From Streptococcus sp. Marseille-Q0941 (GTDB lineage: Bacteria > Bacillota > Bacilli > Lactobacillales > Streptococcaceae), in NCBI RefSeq assembly GCF_943736975.1, contig NZ_CALSFO010000002.1, positions 1 to 64,000 on the forward strand: a DNA stretch of 64,000 nt, written 5' to 3'. The translations under genes and the position numbers were made by a program. The notes below the pieces were generated by a model. It saw only the letters and a program-made list of their open reading frames with translations, searched no databases and was not told the DNA's origin. Positions within the stretch are counted from its first letter, which is position 1; every line of letters starts with the position of its first letter. Shown piece by piece: positions 60,179-64,000 of the stretch.

Positions 60179-60357
60179 AAAGAGGCTGGGACAAAAGTCC
60201 TAGCCTCTCAATTGTCTATGGATTGTCGAGCAAGACGCAGTGGTTGAGTGGGCTCTACTACGCTGATTTCATCAGCTTTTACAGCCCTACTCAACTGTGC
60301 GGAGGTGGGACGACGAAATCGAATTCTAACGAATTACCGATTTCTGTCCCACTCTCT
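60179..60357 (-). repeat. SPRITE-like intergenic repeat, copy 2 (inverted)
   Basis: Read on the minus strand this matches the copy at 43539-43717 over nearly its full length, with only a handful of substitutions. It lies between two genes and carries stems that can act as terminators for both (AGAGGCTGGGA/TCCTAGCCTCT on the right-going side). Confidence 0.8.
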
Positions 60358-60368
60358 TTTAATATTTC

Positions 60369-61178
60369 TTATTGTAAATGTGATTGATCTGGTAGGTAAG
60401 AACCACCGAGATAGGTCTTGCTGAGTTTTTCAAGGGTTCCGTCTTGGGAGAGTTCTTTGAGAACCTTGTCAAATTGTTCTTTAAATTCTTTTTGATCGCT
60501 TGAGAAGATAATGTAGTTATTTGGATTATCATTACTTTCCAAGTCTACTACGTTCAAGTCTAAGCCACGGTCTTGGATAATTTTTTGAACAGAAATTTTA
60601 TCAAAGATTAGGAAATCAAACTCGCCATTTGATAGGTCAGTGAGACGTTTAGCCACATCTTCACCAGAGTATTGGATGCTTGCAGGGTTGTCGGAGTGGC
60701 TTTGGTTCCAGTCAGTAACGACCTTGGCCGTAGAAGTTCCGGTGTCATCCTGGGTTGTTTTGCCAGCGATATCTTGAAGAGAGGTAAGAGCCTTGTCTTT
60801 TCTGCTCACGAGAACCAAAGGATTTTTAGCGATAGGGAGTGAGTAGAGGTACTTATCAGCTCTTTCTTTGGTATAGCTCAAGTTGTTGGCAGTAGCTTGG
60901 TAACGACCGGCATCCACTCCAGGGAAGATTCTCTCCCAAGCAGTTTTTTGGAATTCAATCTTGTATTGATCTAGCTTTTCATCGACTGCTTTTAAAACCT
61001 CAACATCATATCCAGTTAAATTACCATCTTGTTCAAAGTCAAAAGGTGGGATGTCTCCGGCAGTGGCTACGACAATGGTTTTAGGGCTAGTAGTAGAAGT
61101 TGAAGCACTTTCCTGTTTAGATTGTCCACAGGCCACCAACAAGGGACTAATGGCTAATAATAAGAATAATTTTTTCAT
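60369..61178 (-). CDS. Amino-acid ABC transporter substrate-binding lipoprotein
   Basis: This 269-residue protein has a lipoprotein signal (MKKLFLLLAISPLLVACGQ, Cys17) followed by a SBP_bac_3 domain: IPPFDFEQDGNLTGYDVEVLKAVDEKL is the usual N-lobe opening, and TQDDTGTSTAKVV the binding loop. By class it captures a polar amino acid, possibly cystine or an acidic amino acid. No permease or ATPase gene lies next to it, so its partners are elsewhere. Confidence 0.87.
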   Translation of the reverse strand: MKKLFLLLAISPLLVACGQSKQESASTSTTSPKTIVVATAGDIPPFDFEQDGNLTGYDVEVLKAVDEKLDQYKIEFQKTAWERIFPGVDAGRYQATANNLSYTKERADKYLYSLPIAKNPLVLVSRKDKALTSLQDIAGKTTQDDTGTSTAKVVTDWNQSHSDNPASIQYSGEDVAKRLTDLSNGEFDFLIFDKISVQKIIQDRGLDLNVVDLESNDNPNNYIIFSSDQKEFKEQFDKVLKELSQDGTLEKLSKTYLGGSYLPDQSHLQ

Positions 61179-61409
61179 GTGTGTCTCCTTTACTTCATGA
61201 TACCTAGCTTACCAGACAATCAATCAAATATCCAATATATATTTTTTATAGAGGCGATAGAAAAATATTATAATTTCCAGATTGAATCTGTCATCTAAAA
61301 GTCAAGTCGGATCAGAAAAAGATAATTTATTTCACGAATGAAAAAACTCTGCAAGCTCTTTCAAAATGTGGTAAAATGGAAGCAGTAGAATTAGAAAAGG
61401 AAATCGATT

Positions 61410-62015
61410 ATGAAATTTCTTGAATTAAATAAAAAACGTCATGCGACTAAGCGTTTTATTGATAAACCTGTTGATCCCAAGGATGTTCGAACAGCTATTG
61501 AAATCGCGACCTTGGCACCAAGTGCTCACAACAGTCAGCCTTGGAAATTTGTTGTGGTTCGCGAGAAAAATGCTGAACTCGCAAAATTGGCTTACGGTTC
61601 AAACTTTGAGCAAGTCGCAGCTGCCCCTGTAACCATTGCCTTGTTTACAGATACTGACCTAGCTAAGCGTGCTCGCAAGATTGCTCGCGTCGGTGGTGCA
61701 AAGAACTTCTCAGAAGAACAACTTCAGTACTTTATGAAAAATCTTCCAGCAGAGTTTGCGCGATACAATGAACAACAAGTTAGTGACTACTTGGCCCTTA
61801 ATGCAGGGCTAGTAGCTATGAACTTAGTCCTTGCATTGACTGACCAGGGGATCGGTTCAAACATTATCCTTGGTTTTGATAAATCAAAAGCCAATGAAGT
61901 CTTGGAAATCGAAGAACGCTTCCGTCCAGAGCTCTTGATCACAGTAGGATACACAGACGAGAAGTTGGAACCAAGCTACCGCTTGCCAGTAGATGAAATT
62001 ATCGAAAAAAGATAG
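61410..62015 (+). CDS. Nitroreductase family FMN oxidoreductase
   Basis: This 201-residue flavoprotein has the family opening (LNKKRHATKRFIDKPVDP), the FMN-contacting APSAHNSQPWKFVVV near residue 35 and GIGSNIILGFD later. Such enzymes reduce nitro compounds or quinones with NAD(P)H. The physiological substrate is unknown. A TGG-TAAAAT -10 and AAAGGAAA precede it. pepV follows after 9 bp. Confidence 0.91.
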   Translation: MKFLELNKKRHATKRFIDKPVDPKDVRTAIEIATLAPSAHNSQPWKFVVVREKNAELAKLAYGSNFEQVAAAPVTIALFTDTDLAKRARKIARVGGAKNFSEEQLQYFMKNLPAEFARYNEQQVSDYLALNAGLVAMNLVLALTDQGIGSNIILGFDKSKANEVLEIEERFRPELLITVGYTDEKLEPSYRLPVDEIIEKR

Positions 62016-62024
62016 GAAGTAAAC

Positions 62025-63425
62025 ATGACAGTTATTGATTTTACAGCAGAAGTAGAAAAACGCAAGGAAGCCCTCTTGGCTGACTTGTTTAGCCTTTTGG
62101 AAATTAATTCAGAACGCGATGACAGCAAGGCCGATGCTGAACATCCATTTGGTCCTGGTCCAGTAAAAGCTTTGGAGAAATTCCTTGAAATCGCAGACCG
62201 TGATGGTTATCCAACAAAAAATGTCGACAACTATGCAGGACATTTTGAGTTTGGTGAAGGGAACGAAGTTCTTGGAATCTTTGCCCATATGGACGTAGTG
62301 CCAGCAGGTAGTGGTTGGGACACTGATCCATATACTCCAACTATCAAAGATGGCCGTCTCTATGCGCGTGGAGCGTCAGATGACAAGGGTCCAACTACAG
62401 CATGTTACTATGGTTTGAAAATCATTAAAGAGCTTGGCCTTCCAACTTCTAAAAAAGTTCGCTTTATTGTCGGTACTGATGAAGAATCAGGTTGGGCAGA
62501 CATGGACTACTACTTTGAACATGTAGGACTAGCAAAACCAGACTTTGGTTTCTCTCCAGATGCTGAATTCCCAATCATCAATGGTGAAAAAGGGAATATC
62601 ACAGAATACCTCCATTTTGCCGGTGAAAATAAAGGTGTAGCTCGTCTCCACAGCTTCACAGGTGGTTTGCGTGAAAACATGGTTCCTGAGTCAGCAACAG
62701 CAGTTGTTTCAGGTGACTTGACTGACTTGCAAGCGAAACTAGATGCCTTTGTTGCAGAGTACAAACTCAGAGGAGAAATCCAAGAAGAAAACGGTCAGTA
62801 CAAGGTAACTGTAATTGGTAAATCTGCCCACGGTGCTATGCCTGCTTCAGGTGTCAATGGTGCGACGTATCTTGCTCTCTTCCTTAGCCAGTTTGCCTTT
62901 GAAGGACCTGCAAAAGACTACCTTGACATTGCTGGTAAGATTCTCTTGAATGACCACGAAGGGAAGAACTTGAAAGTTGCCCATGTGGATGAAAAGATGG
63001 GTGCTCTTTCTATGAATGCTGGTGTCTTCCGCTTTGACGAAGCAAGTGCTGACAATACCATTGCCCTCAACTTCCGTTATCCAAAAGGAACAAGCCCAGA
63101 GCAAATCAAGTCAGTCCTTGAAAACTTGCCAGTTGCTTCTGTTAGCCTTTCTGAACACGGTCACACCCCTCACTATGTGCCAATGGAAGATCCACTCGTT
63201 CAAACCTTGTTGAATGTCTATGAAAAACAAACTGGTCTTAAAGGTCACGAGCAAGTCATCGGAGGTGGAACCTTTGGTCGCTTGCTGGAACGTGGAGTTG
63301 CCTACGGTGCTATGTTCCCAGACTCAATCGATACCATGCACCAAGCCAACGAATTTATCGCCTTGGACGATCTCTTCCGAGCAGCAGCAATCTATGCAGA
63401 AGCTATTTATGAATTGATCAAATAA
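62025..63425 (+). CDS. pepV: Dipeptidase PepV (M20 family)
   Basis: This 466-residue zinc peptidase cleaves dipeptides, using peptides brought in by the oligopeptide systems. Metal and catalytic residues lie in GIFAHMDVVPAG, GASDDKGPT and the Glu pair GTDEESGW, with further ligands at FSPDAEFPII and the C-terminal MHQANEFI. The lid domain lies between about 180 and 380. It is co-transcribed with the nitroreductase gene. Confidence 0.95.
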   Translation: MTVIDFTAEVEKRKEALLADLFSLLEINSERDDSKADAEHPFGPGPVKALEKFLEIADRDGYPTKNVDNYAGHFEFGEGNEVLGIFAHMDVVPAGSGWDTDPYTPTIKDGRLYARGASDDKGPTTACYYGLKIIKELGLPTSKKVRFIVGTDEESGWADMDYYFEHVGLAKPDFGFSPDAEFPIINGEKGNITEYLHFAGENKGVARLHSFTGGLRENMVPESATAVVSGDLTDLQAKLDAFVAEYKLRGEIQEENGQYKVTVIGKSAHGAMPASGVNGATYLALFLSQFAFEGPAKDYLDIAGKILLNDHEGKNLKVAHVDEKMGALSMNAGVFRFDEASADNTIALNFRYPKGTSPEQIKSVLENLPVASVSLSEHGHTPHYVPMEDPLVQTLLNVYEKQTGLKGHEQVIGGGTFGRLLERGVAYGAMFPDSIDTMHQANEFIALDDLFRAAAIYAEAIYELIK

Positions 63426-63431
63426 AACGAT

Positions 63432-63465
63432 AGAAGTCTGAGATTTTATGCTTGGACTTCTTTTT
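63432..63465 (+). terminator. Terminator-like stem between pepV and the next gene
   Basis: AGAAGTC (63432-63438) pairs with GACTTCT (63455-63461), followed by T5. The following GGAGG is the ribosome site of the next gene, so read-through or a promoter inside the hairpin region must supply it. Confidence 0.6.
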
Positions 63466-63478
63466 GGAGGGAAAACAG

Positions 63479-64000
63479 ATGTCTCAAATCGAAAGAATCA
63501 AACAAGCCATCATGGCTGATCCACAAAATCAACACTATACTGAGCGAGGAATCGAACCTCTCTTTGCAGCACCAAAGACTGCTCGTATCAATATCATTGG
63601 GCAGGCACCTGGTCTCAAAACCCAAGAAGCAGGACTTTACTGGAAGGATAAAAGTGGCGATCGCCTGCGAGACTGGTTGGGTGTGGATGAGAATACCTTT
63701 TACAATTCAGGTTATTTTGCAGTTCTGCCCATGGATTTCTACTTTCCAGGACATGGGAAATCCGGTGATTTACCGCCCAGACCTGGTTTTGCAGAAAAGT
63801 GGCACCCTAAAATTTTGAAAGAATTACCAGATATTCAGTTGACGCTCTTGATTGGGCAGTATGCTCAGGCTTACTATCTGCATGAGAAAGTCAGTGGAAA
63901 GGTAACAGATCGTGTGCATCGATTTAAAGAGTATTTGCCAGATTATTTCCCTCTGGTACACCCGTCACCTCGTAACCAAATCTGGATGAAGAAAAATCCG
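63479..64000 (+). CDS. Uracil-DNA glycosylase family protein (partial)
   Basis: The first 174 residues are present; the gene runs off the window. It has the UDG-superfamily motifs GQAPG (41-45) near the start and HPSPRN (161-166) near the end of the visible part. GHGKSGDLPPRP lies between. These form the uracil-recognition and catalytic loops of the UDG-like families. The start follows GGAGGG. Which base it excises cannot be told. Confidence 0.86.
   Translation, partial: MSQIERIKQAIMADPQNQHYTERGIEPLFAAPKTARINIIGQAPGLKTQEAGLYWKDKSGDRLRDWLGVDENTFYNSGYFAVLPMDFYFPGHGKSGDLPPRPGFAEKWHPKILKELPDIQLTLLIGQYAQAYYLHEKVSGKVTDRVHRFKEYLPDYFPLVHPSPRNQIWMKKNP

Overview
The window is chromosomal DNA of a Streptococcus, almost certainly of the mitis group (S. 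mitis, S. oralis, S. pseudopneumoniae or S. pneumoniae relatives). The evidence is low G+C, strong AGGAG-type ribosome sites, extended -10 promoters (TGN-TATAAT), a BOX element, two SPRITE-like repeats, a choline-binding protein, RitR with its diagnostic Asn53 and Cys128, MapZ, AliA, a mevalonate operon and a LiaFSR system. The species cannot be fixed from the sequence alone. Most of the window is well-known core genome; the less ordinary parts are intergenic or small.

Layout. 1-580: an array of uniform hairpins with a 362-bp direct duplication, ending in a terminator. 0.6-5 kb (minus): CPBP protease, an unknown membrane protein, and the TrkH/TrkA potassium system. 5.2-7.5 kb: a possible small RNA, trmL, an FMN riboswitch with ribU, and a PAP2 phosphatase. 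7.6-9 kb: rplK-rplA. 9-14 kb: branched-chain amino acid synthesis (ilvB, ilvN, BOX, ilvC, ilvA) behind a CodY-like box. 14-20.6 kb: SPFH protein, a small unknown protein, an amino-acid ABC transporter (glnQ, glnHP), a DUF2207 protein and uppP. 20.6-27.3 kb: dinB, pfl (cre site), clpL (CtsR operators and a 30-codon leader ORF) and luxS. 27.4-36.3 kb: aliA, then cell-division and cell-wall genes (pbp1a, recU, ypsA, gpsB, rnpB, an rRNA methyltransferase, mapZ). 36.4-39.6 kb: gnd, ritR and a choline-binding protein. 39.7-43.5 kb: the complete mevalonate kinase-to-isomerase operon. 43.8-46.1 kb: liaFSR envelope-stress system. 46.2-54.9 kb: tig, recD2, lepB, rnhC, zapA-like, cvpA and mutS2. 54.9-59.3 kb: an accessory patch with two gene remnants, a TDT transporter, an orphan small ORF, a broken secreted peptide and an XRE-DUF3278 cluster with its own operators. 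59.3-64 kb: a phosphoesterase, an amino-acid-binding lipoprotein, nitroreductase, pepV and a truncated uracil-DNA glycosylase family gene.

How the parts connect. Several nutrient genes carry recognisable control sites: CodY-like boxes at ilvB, aliA and the lost alanine symporter, cre at pfl, FMN at ribU, and L1-like sites at rplK and rplA. Many genes from 29 to 54 kb serve the cell envelope or division. These are PBP1a, GpsB, MapZ, the mevalonate operon (which feeds undecaprenyl phosphate), UppP, LiaFSR, LepB and the ZapA-like protein. The best candidates for something not fully described are the hairpin array at the left edge, the RNA upstream of trmL, the clpL leader ORF and the DUF3278 cluster. 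No searches or folding programs could be run; all calls come from reading the sequence.
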